Below, in pieces: positions 1 through 7,967 of a DNA stretch of 64,000 nt; within the stretch, counting starts at the first letter, position 1, and each line of letters opens with the position of its first letter. Below the pieces are notes generated by a model. The model made no database searches and was not told the DNA's origin. It saw nothing but the letters and a program-made list of their open reading frames with translations. Position numbers and translations under genes: made by a program. Source of the stretch: Halococcus qingdaonensis (GTDB lineage: Archaea > Halobacteriota > Halobacteria > Halobacteriales > Halococcaceae); contig NZ_CP101943.1 of assembly GCF_024508235.1 (NCBI RefSeq), forward strand, positions 372,001 to 436,000, given 5' to 3'.

Positions 1-26
1 ATGTCGTTCGGGGCACACGTTCCCGT

Positions 27-509
27 ATGGCCGACCGTGCCGGCGAACAAACGACGACCCGCGACACCGACGAGCTGCTCGCGGAGGTCGAGACCACGGC
101 CGAGGCGGTCGACGACGAACCGGCGACGGCGAGCGACGGCCCGACGCTGCGCGAGCGCGTGCAGGAACTGTTCTCGCCGCGGGTCTTTCTGGTCGCGCTC
201 GTGCTTACCGGCGTCGGCGTCGCTCTCGGCGGGTTCGTCCCGATCCTCGGCGCGATACTCAGATACGTCGGCGTCTTTTTCGCGGCCTTTGCACTCGGCG
301 CGGCGAGCGAGCGCCGCCACTACGTCGAAGCCGGTCTGGCTGGTGCGCTCGTGCCCGCCCTCGGCACGCTGCTCGATTACTTCGCACTGACGATCGGCGG
401 AGTCGGAGCTCCGGTCATCGCTGTCGCCGCCGGCGTCGGACTGCTCGCCGGACTCGTCGGTCACTACTTCGGACGTGATCTGCGTGACGGGCTGACGCGC
501 GAACTGTAG
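27..509 (+). CDS. Membrane protein of unknown function
   Basis: 160 residues. An acidic, Thr-rich tail (about 1-48) is followed by four hydrophobic segments at roughly 53-75, 76-92, 101-120 and 123-147, so this is a small integral membrane protein with a soluble N-terminus. The last two segments are Gly/Ala-rich, as in DUF456-like small membrane proteins, but I see no diagnostic motif. The ATG at 27 is the first in frame and gives normal haloarchaeal acidic composition from the start. Only 26 bases lie upstream in the window, so promoter and operon partners cannot be judged. The downstream neighbour converges on it. Function unknown. Confidence 0.75.
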   Translation: MADRAGEQTTTRDTDELLAEVETTAEAVDDEPATASDGPTLRERVQELFSPRVFLVALVLTGVGVALGGFVPILGAILRYVGVFFAAFALGAASERRHYVEAGLAGALVPALGTLLDYFALTIGGVGAPVIAVAAGVGLLAGLVGHYFGRDLRDGLTREL

Positions 510-556
510 TGCGCACTTCGCCAAACCGGACGACCCGTCGAGGCCGTGGGAGAGCC

Positions 557-880
557 TCAATGGCCCGTAACCTCTAGTCCGACGACGCCAGCGACGATGA
601 GACCGATGAACCCGAAGCGGGCGATGCTCGAGGCCTCGTCGAACAGAACGACGCCCAGAATGGCTGTCAGGGCGGCTCCAATGCCCGTCCAGACGGCGTA
701 GGCCGTTCCGATCGGGAGCGACTGTACGGCTCTGGCCAGCAACACGACGCTGATAGCCATCGAAATCACCGTCGCGACGCTGGGGACGAGTTCCGTGAAG
801 CCGTCCGAGAGTTCGAGACCGAGCGCCCAGCCGGTTTCGAAGATCGCTGCAACGACGAGGTACAGCCACGCTGAGACCAT
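557..880 (-). CDS. sugE: SMR-family exporter, Gdx/SugE type (probable guanidinium exporter)
   Basis: 107 residues, the normal length for a four-helix small multidrug resistance protein. The N-terminal helix carries the essential Glu in AIFETGWALGL. The stretch SLPIGTAYAVWTGIGA is close to the same segment of bacterial SugE/Gdx, as is the short His-ending C-terminus. Known for the family: dual-topology dimers in the cytoplasmic membrane; the Gdx branch exports guanidinium in exchange for protons. The branch assignment is inferred from these motifs. ATG 880 is preferred (ATG 883 is adjacent); the longer in-frame extension runs into the decayed regulator fragment at 990-1090 and is not coding. 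No riboswitch was recognised upstream. Confidence 0.85.
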   Translation of the reverse strand: MVSAWLYLVVAAIFETGWALGLELSDGFTELVPSVATVISMAISVVLLARAVQSLPIGTAYAVWTGIGAALTAILGVVLFDEASSIARFGFIGLIVAGVVGLEVTGH

Positions 881-989
881 CATAAAGGCATGCGAACCCG
901 GGCGCATAGCGGTTGCGGAATCGGACCCGCGGGATGGTCGACTACTGCAGACGCTCCTTCTCTGCTTGCAGACACTCACCGCCGATCCG

Positions 990-1090
990 TCATTCGACGG
1001 TCCACTGTCCGTCTTCATGATGGACGAGATCGTTCGTCGCCAGAAGACCGAGTGTGTCCCCAACGACTGTCGCCGGCCTCCTTACGGCAC
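990..1090 (-). pseudogene. Decayed 3' end of a winged-helix regulator, paralogous to the gene at 1751-2428
   Basis: Read on the minus strand, this region encodes LLATNDLVHHEDGQWTVE and then TGA. The last residues of the intact regulator at 1751-2428 are LLATNDLVHREDGQWTVE, so 17 of 18 match. Upstream the match fades (VRRPATVVGDTLG against the regulator's RLGVPLAIVEDALD) and no N-terminal part or start codon is present. At DNA level positions 980-1017 repeat 1741-1778 without a mismatch. The two copies flank the 1119-1646 gene in direct orientation. This is a broken paralogue or a duplication scar. Confidence 0.8.
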
Positions 1091-1118
1091 GTAATTGACA
1101 GTTGCAGTAGAGGTTAAT

Positions 1119-1646
1119 TTAGCTCGTCGGAGACATCGTGTCAGCGCTCATCTCGTCTGGCTCGGGCGGCGAGGCATTATCCCGTGAGAAGTGACCGAAC
1201 GCTGCACCAGCGAATATACTGACCATAACAGGTAGCGAGACGGTGGCGAATAGACGCAGAACCATCGCGGTCGTCACAAGCACAGTGAACGCACTGACCT
1301 TCCCGAGAATGAAGGCTCCAACGCCTACCGTCCATAGCAGAACGAGCGGAACCGTCGTTCCGGCGACGACTGCACCACAGAACTGTCGATACTCGTTGCT
1401 GAGATCGAGTTGTCGGATCACGGAATAGCCGAACCCGATCGCGAGGACCACCATCAGCAGCGCTCCGATGACATCCATTCCATAGCTATACAGTGTTACT
1501 GTCTCCCCGATCGTTCCAAACGTGGGTAGCCAGCCCGGTAGCGGCTGCTCGAACAGACTCTCTAGAAGAATCTCCGGTACGATCTTGACGGCCGCACCGA
1601 TGATCCCAATAACCCCAGCAAGTACAGCAATACGTTTGCTCTCCAT
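1119..1646 (-). CDS. Membrane protein of unknown function
   Basis: 175 residues with a likely uncleaved N-terminal helix (about 5-25) and further hydrophobic segments near 55-75, 88-108, 115-130 and 135-152, ending in a hydrophilic Ser/Pro/Glu tail. No catalytic or binding motif is recognisable. Base composition is visibly richer in A and T than the surrounding genes, and the gene sits between two direct copies of a regulator 3' end (980-1090 and 1741-1840), both suggesting insertion. The ATG at 1646 fits a leaderless transcript from a TATA-like box at about 1669-1677, with an inverted repeat between box and start. Function unknown. Confidence 0.7.
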   Translation of the reverse strand: MESKRIAVLAGVIGIIGAAVKIVPEILLESLFEQPLPGWLPTFGTIGETVTLYSYGMDVIGALLMVVLAIGFGYSVIRQLDLSNEYRQFCGAVVAGTTVPLVLLWTVGVGAFILGKVSAFTVLVTTAMVLRLFATVSLPVMVSIFAGAAFGHFSRDNASPPEPDEMSADTMSPTS

Positions 1647-1647
1647 A

Positions 1648-1677
1648 ACAGAACTACCGTCTGTTCTGTAATAAATA
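1648..1677 (-). promoter_or_regulatory. TATA-like box with an overlapping inverted repeat (candidate operator)
   Basis: On the minus strand an AT-rich box (TATTTATTA-like, about 1669-1677) lies some 25 bases before the ATG at 1646, the usual spacing for a leaderless archaeal gene. Between them is the inverted repeat ACAGAAC (1648-1654) / GTTCTGT (1663-1669) with an 8-base spacer. A dyad between TATA box and start is a typical repressor position; the regulator encoded next door is the obvious but unproven candidate to bind it. Confidence 0.45.
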
Positions 1678-1750
1678 CTAGTGGCGGTTCGATGTATTTA
1701 GTTCTCTGTACGCAGCTACTCCCCTGCTTGATGTTTTTCCCGCCGATCCG

Positions 1751-2428
1751 TCATTCGACGGTCCACTGTCCGTCTTCACGATGGACGAGGTCGTTCGTTG
1801 CCAACAGATCGAGCGCGTCCTCGACGATCGCCAGCGGGACGCCCAGCCGTTCGGCGATCGCGTCGGCGGTATCGGTGCCGGTCTCGATGGCACCGAGAAC
1901 CTCCGCACAGAAGCGCGCGTCGCCGTGCTCGGCGATCCCGTCACCGTTCAGTCGGTCCTGGAGGCGGTCGGTGAGCGTGTCGTGTAGCGCTGCCAGCCGG
2001 CCTTGCACCCAGCGCTGGGCCAGTGAGAGCTCGTCTTCCAGTCGCTCGAACCGACGGAGATCGGCGGCGAGCTCGGCGAGATCGCTCGTCTCCGTTCGCG
2101 AGACGTCGATGGAGACGTACCGACAGGTCGTGAGATCGAGGCTCGAACTCGCCGGATAGGCGCTTTTGGCACCGAACTCGTACGGCGAGACGTTCACCTC
2201 CAGTCTGAGGTTGCGCGCGATGCGGAAGTACTTCCGCCGGCCGTCGTCGACATGGCTCTCGACCAACCCTGCCTCCTCCAGCTTCCGGAGGTGGTCGATG
2301 ACGGCCTTCGGGCTCACGCCGAGCGAATCGCTGATCTCGGTGACGTAGAACGGCCGCTGGGCGAGCAATCGGAGGATGCGTCGGCGGTTCTCGTTGCCGA
2401 GAAGGTCGAGCAGCGCCGCGGAGTCCAT
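1751..2428 (-). CDS. ArsR-like winged-helix transcriptional regulator
   Basis: 225 residues. The N-terminus (MDSAALLDLLGNENRRRILR) and the following segment (TEISDSLGVSPKAVIDHLRKLEEAGLV) form a typical winged HTH with recognition helix near 35-50; the wing follows (DDGRRKYFRI). The middle (about 75-180) is a helical domain of unknown ligand, and the C-terminus (about 185-225) looks like a second winged-helix half (TADAIAERLGVPLAIVEDALDLLATNDLV). Haloarchaeal genomes carry many such regulators. It ends 104 bases from the start of the membrane gene at 1119-1646, and a fragment of a paralogue lies at 990-1090. Target and signal unknown. Confidence 0.85.
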   Translation of the reverse strand: MDSAALLDLLGNENRRRILRLLAQRPFYVTEISDSLGVSPKAVIDHLRKLEEAGLVESHVDDGRRKYFRIARNLRLEVNVSPYEFGAKSAYPASSSLDLTTCRYVSIDVSRTETSDLAELAADLRRFERLEDELSLAQRWVQGRLAALHDTLTDRLQDRLNGDGIAEHGDARFCAEVLGAIETGTDTADAIAERLGVPLAIVEDALDLLATNDLVHREDGQWTVE

Positions 2429-2465
2429 TCACTTACGGTTAGTGCCCGAGGCGTAAAACGTTGTC

Positions 2466-3035
2466 TTAGCGGTCGGTTCGATCGCTCGTTCGCGTGTCCA
2501 TCGTTCCGGGGGTTCGTCCGGGGGTTTGCGCACTCCCGTTGCTTGCCGTCGGAACCGCCGAAAGGTTCTCGACGCGCTGGCCGAGCCGGTCGAGCGACGA
2601 TGCGTTCACGCCCTCGCTCGTCGCGGTCGTCTTCGCCTCGCTGATGGCGGTGCTGAGGGCGTCGTGGTCGGCAGTGAGGCGTGCTCTCCGTGCTCGGTGG
2701 CTGGCGGAGCCGTTCGCTTGCGTCCGGAACGCTTCGATACGGGTCGCGAGCCTGTCGAGGCGCACGCTGAGTGTCGCCGCGCGCTTGGCGACGAGCGCCT
2801 CCCTGCGCGATTGGTTCTCGGCAGTCTCGAAGGCTGCAACCCACATGCCCGAATCGACCGAGCCGTTGGCCGTGGCGACGCCGCGCTGCATGAACACCGA
2901 GACGTCGCGGCCGACGTCCTCGGTCGCGGTGTGAGTGGTCGTTTCGGTCGCTCCGAGCTGTGGTCCGACACCGACGCCCACGAGTCCACAGAACAGTATC
3001 GACACGAGAACGACCGCGACGGCGTTCGTGTTCAC
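2466..3035 (-). CDS. Predicted secreted or membrane-anchored protein, unknown function
   Basis: About 189 residues from a GTG at 3035; the longer in-frame extension to 3104 has non-haloarchaeal composition and was rejected. The N-terminus (AVAVVLVSILFCGLVGVGVG) is a signal peptide or anchor. The rest is Ala/Thr/Arg-rich with probable long helices (about 75-160) and several Asn-X-Ser/Thr sequons, consistent with an exported glycoprotein. The tail is Pro/Thr/Asp-rich. I recognise no domain with certainty; the layout resembles short haloarchaeal secreted families of unknown role. Start codon uncertain. Confidence 0.6.
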   Translation of the reverse strand: MNTNAVAVVLVSILFCGLVGVGVGPQLGATETTTHTATEDVGRDVSVFMQRGVATANGSVDSGMWVAAFETAENQSRREALVAKRAATLSVRLDRLATRIEAFRTQANGSASHRARRARLTADHDALSTAISEAKTTATSEGVNASSLDRLGQRVENLSAVPTASNGSAQTPGRTPGTMDTRTSDRTDR

Positions 3036-3153
3036 TGACTGTCGTTCGGGGGTCGAGCAGTAAAAGCGCGCTGGCCGTCCGTGCCTCGGTCCGACTGTAT
3101 CCATCGGTTGGGCCGCCCGAAACTACAAGTGGTTTCCTGTGGTACGACAAGAC

Positions 3154-3297
3154 ATGGCTCGTTGCCCACACTGTGAGGCCGATATCAGCACCTGGACGGA
3201 GCGACTCCAGCAGGCCAGCGCCGCAAGCACGCCGAAGGTCTGGACCTGTCCCGAGTGTGACGTCGTGCTCGGCATCTCCGATTGGGGGCACGACTGA
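3154..3297 (+). CDS. Small zinc-ribbon protein (47 aa)
   Basis: A 47-residue ORF starting MARCPHCEAD and ending near VWTCPECDVVLGISDWGHD. Two CxxC knuckles (CPHC at residues 4-7, CPEC at about 32-35) make a four-Cys zinc ribbon. Haloarchaea encode many such micro-proteins, and some are needed for stress responses or biofilm formation in Haloferax; this one has no assigned role. It stands alone between a minus-strand gene and the DUF5802 gene. Confidence 0.7.
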   Translation: MARCPHCEADISTWTERLQQASAASTPKVWTCPECDVVLGISDWGHD

Positions 3298-3345
3298 GGC
3301 CGCGGAAACGCTTATCCCTGGGTGTGTGGTAGTAGTACACACAGC

Positions 3346-3696
3346 ATGTTCGAACGGTTCTCGCGCGGCTACTACGTCGGCCGGCTCTCCATCGAACCCA
3401 CCCCCGACGCGGAGACGGGCGCGTTCATCCAGCGCGCCACCCACGAGCGGCTCAACGAGCAGCTGTACGCCGCCGGCGAGGGGATCGAACGGACCGACCT
3501 GCCGCTGGTGATGAAGCTCGAAACGAGCCACTTCGCCGTCGACGGCGACAGCGGCGTGCCCCAGGACACGCTCTGGGTGCCCGAATCACTGCTCGCCGAG
3601 ACCCGCATCGAGACGCCGCCCACTCTCCGGGAGGTGTTCCTCGCCAAGGCCGACCGCGCCGCACAGCTGTTGCGCCTCTCCGGGCAAGCGGTCTGA
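3346..3696 (+). CDS. DUF5802 family protein
   Basis: 116 residues starting [14 protein letters not shown], the characteristic start of this haloarchaeal family. The protein is soluble, with a conserved aromatic/basic N-terminus and no recognised active site. The start at 3346 is chosen over an upstream in-frame ATG at 3322 because a promoter-like CGCTTATCC lies at about 3308-3316, so transcription should begin near the chosen start. It is in tandem with thrS (61 bases to the thrS ATG) but thrS has its own promoter-like element. Function unknown. Confidence 0.75.
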   Translation: MFERFSRGYYVGRLSIEPTPDAETGAFIQRATHERLNEQLYAAGEGIERTDLPLVMKLETSHFAVDGDSGVPQDTLWVPESLLAETRIETPPTLREVFLAKADRAAQLLRLSGQAV

Positions 3697-3757
3697 GGCG
3701 CTGCGACGGAGGCGTCGTCTCAACAGGCTTATCCCCCGCGTGGAACCTATCGGTGCC

Positions 3758-5683
3758 ATGAGCGATGTCGTCGTGACGCTGCCGGACGGCTCCGAACTGC
3801 AGGTCGAGCGCGGCTCGACGGTCGAAGACGTGGCCCACGAGATCGGTCCTGGACTCGGCCGCGATACGGTCGCGGGCGTGGTCGATGGCGATCTCGTCGC
3901 CGCCGCCGAACCGATCGAGACGGACATCGATCTCGAAATCGTCACCGACCAGTCCGACGAGTATCTCGACGTGCTCCGCCACTCGGCAGCGCACGTTTTC
4001 GCGCAGGCGCTCGGCCGTCTCCGTCCTGCTGCGAAACTCACCATCGGGCCGTGGACCGACGACGGCTTCTACTACGACATCGCGAACGTCGATCTCGACG
4101 AGGACGACCTGGCCGCGATCGAGGCCGAAGCCGAGGAGATCATCGCGGCCGACCTCCCTATCGAGCGCGTCGAACGCCCGCGCGCGGAGGCGATCGAGAT
4201 CTACGACGACAACCCGTTCAAGAGCGAAATCCTCGAAACCGAGGCCGCCGGCGAGGACCCCGTGAGCTTCTACGAGCAGGGCGACTTCTTCGATCTCTGT
4301 CAGGGGCCACACGTCGACTCGACGGGCGAGATCGGCGGCTTCTCGCTGCTCGAAACCTCGGCGGCGTACTGGCGTGGCGACGAGGACAACGAGACGCTCA
4401 CGCGGGTGTACGGGACGGCGTTCCCGACCGAGGACGGGTTGGCGGAATTCCTCGAACGGCGCGAACAGGCCAAGGAACGCGATCACCGCAAGATCGGCCA
4501 GGAGATGGATCTCTTTAGCGTGCCCGAACACTCGCCCGGCTGTGTGCATTTCCATCCGAACGGCATGGCGATGCGCCGTGAACTCGAAGACTACATTCGG
4601 ACGAAAAACGACGAGTTGGGCTACGAGGAGGTTTGGACGCCCGAACTCAACAAGGCCGAGCTCTGGAAGCCGACGGGTCACTACGAGAACTTCACCGAAC
4701 AGGGTGAGATGTTCAACTGGGAGCAGGACGACACCGAGTACGGCCTGAAGCCGATGAACTGCGCGAACCACGCCTACCTCTACGGCCGCGAGCGCCGTTC
4801 CTACCGGGACCTCCCGATCCGCTACTCCGAGTTCGGCACCGTCTATCGCAACGAACAGTCCGGCGAGCTCTCGGGTATGCTTCGCGTGCGCGGGATGACC
4901 CAGGACGACGGTCACGCGTTCGTCCGCCGTGACCAGATCCGCGATGAGATCACCCATACCCTCCAGATCATCGAGGAAATCTACAGCGACGCCGATCTCG
5001 ACGTGCTCTACAAGATCGAGACGAAGGGTGACAACGCCATCGGTAGCGACGATATCTGGAGCGATGCCACCGATGCGCTGCGGGAAGCACTCGAATCCGA
5101 AGGGCTGGACTACGAAATCGAAGACGGTGAAGCCGCCTTCTACGGCCCGAAGATCGGTCTGAATGCCCTCGACGCGCTCGGGCGCGAGTGGACCATCGGG
5201 ACCGTGCAGGTTGACTTCAACATACCCGAACGCCTCGATCTGAGCTACGTCGGCGAGGACAACGACGAGCACAGGCCGGTGGTCGTCCACCGTGCGCTGC
5301 TCGGCAGTTTCGAGCGGTTCATGGGCGTACTCATCGAGCACTTCGGCGGCGACTTCCCGCTCTGGCTCGCGCCCGAGCAGGTCCGGATTCTCCCGGTGAG
5401 CGACGACAACATCGCCTACGCGCAGTCGGTCGCCGACGACCTCGACGGCTTCCGCACCGAGGTCGAGACGCGTTCGTGGACGGTCGGGCGCAAGATCCGT
5501 GCGGGCCACGACGACCGAGTGCCGTACATGCTGATCGTTGGCGACACCGAGGAGGCGGACGGGACGGTGTCGGTCCGCGACCGTGCCGAGCGCGAGCGCG
5601 ACGGGGTCTCGGTCGAGGCGTTCGGCGACCATCTCGAACGCGAACGCGACGAGAAACTGACCTCGCCGGCGTTTCTCGACTGA
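3758..5683 (+). CDS. thrS: Threonyl-tRNA synthetase
   Basis: 641 residues, full length. Order: TGS domain (about 1-62), bacterial-type N2 editing domain with HSAAHVF (His75 and His79) and the [10 protein letters not shown] segment, class II catalytic core with motif 2 ([26 protein letters not shown]), zinc ligands including the Cys in LKPMNCANH, and the anticodon-binding domain (from about 545). It charges tRNA-Thr in the cytoplasm. Many archaea have an unrelated editing domain; the bacterial-type layout here is typical of Halobacteria. The ATG at 3758 follows a GCTTATCC promoter-like box at about 3727, while the in-frame ATG at 3740 would sit too close to it. Confidence 0.97.
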   Translation: MSDVVVTLPDGSELQVERGSTVEDVAHEIGPGLGRDTVAGVVDGDLVAAAEPIETDIDLEIVTDQSDEYLDVLRHSAAHVFAQALGRLRPAAKLTIGPWTDDGFYYDIANVDLDEDDLAAIEAEAEEIIAADLPIERVERPRAEAIEIYDDNPFKSEILETEAAGEDPVSFYEQGDFFDLCQGPHVDSTGEIGGFSLLETSAAYWRGDEDNETLTRVYGTAFPTEDGLAEFLERREQAKERDHRKIGQEMDLFSVPEHSPGCVHFHPNGMAMRRELEDYIRTKNDELGYEEVWTPELNKAELWKPTGHYENFTEQGEMFNWEQDDTEYGLKPMNCANHAYLYGRERRSYRDLPIRYSEFGTVYRNEQSGELSGMLRVRGMTQDDGHAFVRRDQIRDEITHTLQIIEEIYSDADLDVLYKIETKGDNAIGSDDIWSDATDALREALESEGLDYEIEDGEAAFYGPKIGLNALDALGREWTIGTVQVDFNIPERLDLSYVGEDNDEHRPVVVHRALLGSFERFMGVLIEHFGGDFPLWLAPEQVRILPVSDDNIAYAQSVADDLDGFRTEVETRSWTVGRKIRAGHDDRVPYMLIVGDTEEADGTVSVRDRAERERDGVSVEAFGDHLERERDEKLTSPAFLD

Positions 5684-5737
5684 ACTTACTCCTTTTCGCC
5701 GCCGAAGGGTCAAGACCGAGCGCGCCGGAGGATCACC

Positions 5738-6016
5738 ATGGGCGAGTGCGCCATCTGCGAGCGCTCCGTCGAGACGACGCGACACCATCTGACGCCGCAG
5801 AACCGTAAGGAAAGCCCGATCGCCAGGATCTGTGATCCCTGCCACCGCCAGATCCACGCCGTCTTCACCAACCACGAACTGAAACAGCGGTTCAACACCG
5901 TCGCCGACCTCAAAGAGAGCGAGGAGATGCAGAAGTTCACGTCTTGGATTCGGAAGACGGACAAGGAAGCCGTCCACGTCGACGAATCGAAACACGTCCG
6001 TGACTGGCGCGGGTAG
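5738..6016 (+). CDS. HNH endonuclease-like protein
   Basis: 92 residues. Four Cys in CAIC (4-7) and CDPC form a zinc-binding cradle around TTRHHLTPQNR and CHRQIHAVFTN, which together match the HNH fold: His-His at 15-16, an Asn near 22, and the final His in CHRQIH. Stand-alone HNH proteins of this size occur in bacteria (YisB-like) and haloarchaea, with nuclease activity presumed and biological role unknown. It lies 54 bases after thrS and may be co-transcribed with it, although a T-rich stretch between the two could end the thrS transcript. Confidence 0.8.
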   Translation: MGECAICERSVETTRHHLTPQNRKESPIARICDPCHRQIHAVFTNHELKQRFNTVADLKESEEMQKFTSWIRKTDKEAVHVDESKHVRDWRG

Positions 6017-6202
6017 CCATCGTGGCTGCCTCGTGTAAGTGGTGACGGGGGAAAGAAGGAGGATATCGGGAGCGGGAGTGGGAAGCCACGAACGACTCGA
6101 TGACGAGAGAATGACAATCTATATCAATTGGACGAATGATGTGACGAATCAGACAAAGTATTTACCGCTTGTGGCCGATGGTCGAATGGGAGTGGCCTGC
6201 GG

Positions 6203-6367
6203 ATGAGCTATTTCGAACGACTCAACCGGTATATCGGACGGGAGGACAGCGAGGGGACCGAATACGTCTGCCGAGACTGTGCTTCGGGCTTCGACGAACG
6301 CTGGCAGGTCTGTCCGGAGTGTGGGAGCTACTCGGTTCGGCGGCGCGAGTGGGGCTCGGTGCGGTAG
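6203..6367 (+). CDS. Small zinc-ribbon protein (54 aa)
   Basis: 54 residues, MSYFERLNRYIGRED onward, with CRDC and CPEC knuckles about 14 residues apart, so a compact zinc ribbon, and a basic C-terminus (RRREWGSVR). A promoter-like AGTATTTACC at about 6157-6166 sits at a suitable distance, and the 186-base gap upstream holds no other gene. The stop touches the end of the convergent lipoprotein gene (6368). Function unknown. Confidence 0.7.
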   Translation: MSYFERLNRYIGREDSEGTEYVCRDCASGFDERWQVCPECGSYSVRRREWGSVR

Positions 6368-7375
6368 CTAGCGCCACCAGTCGCCCCGGCGCTCGTCGTG
6401 ACCCGTCGTTTCGCGCAGCACCGGCGGGTAGGCCGATTCGTTCTCGATACCGAAGCCGAGCGCGAGCCACCGCGCGACGTGCCAGCCGACGGCGTCGGCG
6501 TCGAGATCGCTGTAGACGATCTCCAAGCGCGTGTACGTCTCGAGCGCGCCGTCGCCGTCGCTGTCGCTGCCGAAGACCGAGCCACACGAGCCCGCGCCGG
6601 GGCCACAGGGCGAGCGCTCGGCGGTGCGGATCACGACGTCGGCGTTCTCGAAGCGAGAGACGACGCGAAAGGAGACGTTTTTCGGGACGTGGCCCTCCGC
6701 ACCGCGGTCGTAGTAGTCGAGCGCGTGGTCGATCCCCTCGCGTTCGGCCGCCGAGACCCCATCGGCGACGAAGACGGAGAGGGTCGAATCGTTCCACGCG
6801 AGCGCGCGCTCGCTGGCGTTCGGTTTCGGCAGACTCGTCAGCGTCGTGTGTGTCGCCATCAGCTCGCGCGGCGGATCGCCGTGGCCGAGCCCGAGCGCGT
6901 GACCGAACTCGTGTTCGAGCACGCGCACCGTCGAGTTCGCCGAGAGGTTGTCGAGCGCGCGCACTCCGACCGTCTCGCCCGTCTGTGACGGCGACGTGAT
7001 CTCGGGCGCGCAGCCGGCGGCGCTCTCGACCTCGCCACAGCGATCGATCCGCGGCACGAACGACACACGGATGTCCGGATCGCTCTCGTTCGCGACGAAC
7101 GTGACGTTCACCGAGTAGTTCAGATAGCGCTCGCCGCGTGTCTCCCAGTAGTCAGCGGCGTCGGCGACCAGCGGTGCGAACGACCGCCCGGAGTCGGTGG
7201 CCGCCACGGCCACGGTGATGTTTCGGTCGCCGTAGGGGTTGTCGGGATCGCCCGCGTAGCCAGCGAGGCTGTCGGGCAGCGACCGCTCGCTGAGACCGAT
7301 ACAGCCGGCCGAAACGACGAGCGTGGCGACGACGAGCACCGACAGAACGGTCGTCCGGCGGTTCGTCCCTCTCAC
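6368..7375 (-). CDS. Secreted lipoprotein with an active zincin domain and a degenerate second copy
   Basis: 335 residues. An N-terminal signal ends in lipobox VSAGC (Cys about 25), so the protein should be lipid-anchored outside the cell. Domain 1 (about 50-190) holds the metzincin motif HEFGHALGLGHGD, a complete HExxHxxGxxH zinc site, and two Cys (RCGEVESAAGC). Domain 2 (about 200-325) repeats the layout: a beta strand and long helix, a spaced Cys pair (SPCGPGAGSCG), then WHVARWLALGFG where the zinc motif would be, with the catalytic residues lost. Asn-X-Ser/Thr sequons are frequent, as in exported haloarchaeal proteins. Substrate unknown. Convergent with the zinc-ribbon gene upstream. Confidence 0.85.
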   Translation of the reverse strand: MRGTNRRTTVLSVLVVATLVVSAGCIGLSERSLPDSLAGYAGDPDNPYGDRNITVAVAATDSGRSFAPLVADAADYWETRGERYLNYSVNVTFVANESDPDIRVSFVPRIDRCGEVESAAGCAPEITSPSQTGETVGVRALDNLSANSTVRVLEHEFGHALGLGHGDPPRELMATHTTLTSLPKPNASERALAWNDSTLSVFVADGVSAAEREGIDHALDYYDRGAEGHVPKNVSFRVVSRFENADVVIRTAERSPCGPGAGSCGSVFGSDSDGDGALETYTRLEIVYSDLDADAVGWHVARWLALGFGIENESAYPPVLRETTGHDERRGDWWR

Positions 7376-7394
7376 GCTTGGTTCACGGGCGCGC

Positions 7395-7661
7395 TCAGAT
7401 GGTGAGTTCGCCCTTGCGCTGGAGCACCTCGACGGACTCGGCGTCGACGGCCTCGACGTCGAGATGCATCGGGATGAACTGGCGGCGCTCGTAGGTCTCG
7501 GTTTCGTCTTCCGTGCCGACGGTACACCACAGCTGCGGGCGATCGGGGCCGTGCCACTCGCCCTGCTTGCTGATGCCGAAACAGACGAGCTCCTCGCCGT
7601 CGTGTTCGATGATGCCCCCTTTCCGGACGTCGGGGTCGCCGTTGATGATGAGCCGCTTCAT
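7395..7661 (-). CDS. Small conserved haloarchaeal protein (HAH_0734-like)
   Basis: 88 residues, MKRLIINGDPDVRKGGIIEHDGEELVCFGISKQGEWHG onward. A compact, mostly beta, acidic soluble protein without catalytic motif. Size and sequence resemble what I recall as the HAH_0734 family of haloarchaea; that name is from memory and should be checked. The ATG at 7661 is the natural start. The gene lies 19 bases upstream of the lipoprotein gene on the same strand, so the two may be co-transcribed. Function unknown. Confidence 0.7.
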   Translation of the reverse strand: MKRLIINGDPDVRKGGIIEHDGEELVCFGISKQGEWHGPDRPQLWCTVGTEDETETYERRQFIPMHLDVEAVDAESVEVLQRKGELTI

Positions 7662-7717
7662 GACTGAACGTCAGCCGACACGAACCTAAGCGCTTCGGAC
7701 GGACATGGGAGGTCGGT

Positions 7718-7825
7718 TCAGGCCATTCCTTGCTCGGGATGTTCTTCGGCCATGTGTTCGTTGAGTGATTCCTCGCTTCCGAACGATTCATTACAGATAC
7801 GACAGCTTATGTCTGGTGAACTCAT
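7718..7825 (-). CDS. C2H2 zinc-finger micro-protein (35 aa)
   Basis: A 35-codon minus-strand ORF too short for usual gene callers: [20 protein letters not shown] and on to a terminal EEHPEQGMA. The spacing C-x2-C-x12-H-x4-H with a central Phe and Leu is a canonical classical zinc finger. It fills most of the 306-base gap between the minus gene starting at 7661 and rpl44e on the plus strand. Single-finger micro-proteins of this type occur widely in haloarchaea; they may bind DNA, RNA or protein partners. Confidence 0.65.
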   Translation of the reverse strand: MSSPDISCRICNESFGSEESLNEHMAEEHPEQGMA

Positions 7826-7930
7826 CGTTCGTACAACGCCGCGACCGACAAAAACGCTTTCACTGGCAAACGACGGGTCCCGATCGGGTGAGCCGACGCC
7901 ATCGCGGCCGGGTCCCGCCAGACCAAACGG

Positions 7931-7939
7931 GTTTTATCC
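7931..7939 (+). promoter_or_regulatory. TATA-like box of the rpl44e operon
   Basis: GTTTTATCC sits 28 bases before the rpl44e ATG at 7968, the spacing of a leaderless haloarchaeal transcript, and is the best box in the intergenic region. Confidence 0.55.
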
Positions 7940-7967
7940 GCCCGCCCGTTACCGACGCGCAGTAGCT

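Noticed and set aside
880-1063. N-terminal extension of the Gdx/SugE protein
   Set aside because: The 61 extra codons overlap the decayed regulator fragment in another frame and contain no membrane helix; the family starts at the ATG at 880.
3452-5995. 847-codon ORF antisense to thrS
   Set aside because: Shadow of thrS: GC-rich third positions keep the opposite frame open. The thrS reading is a full known enzyme.
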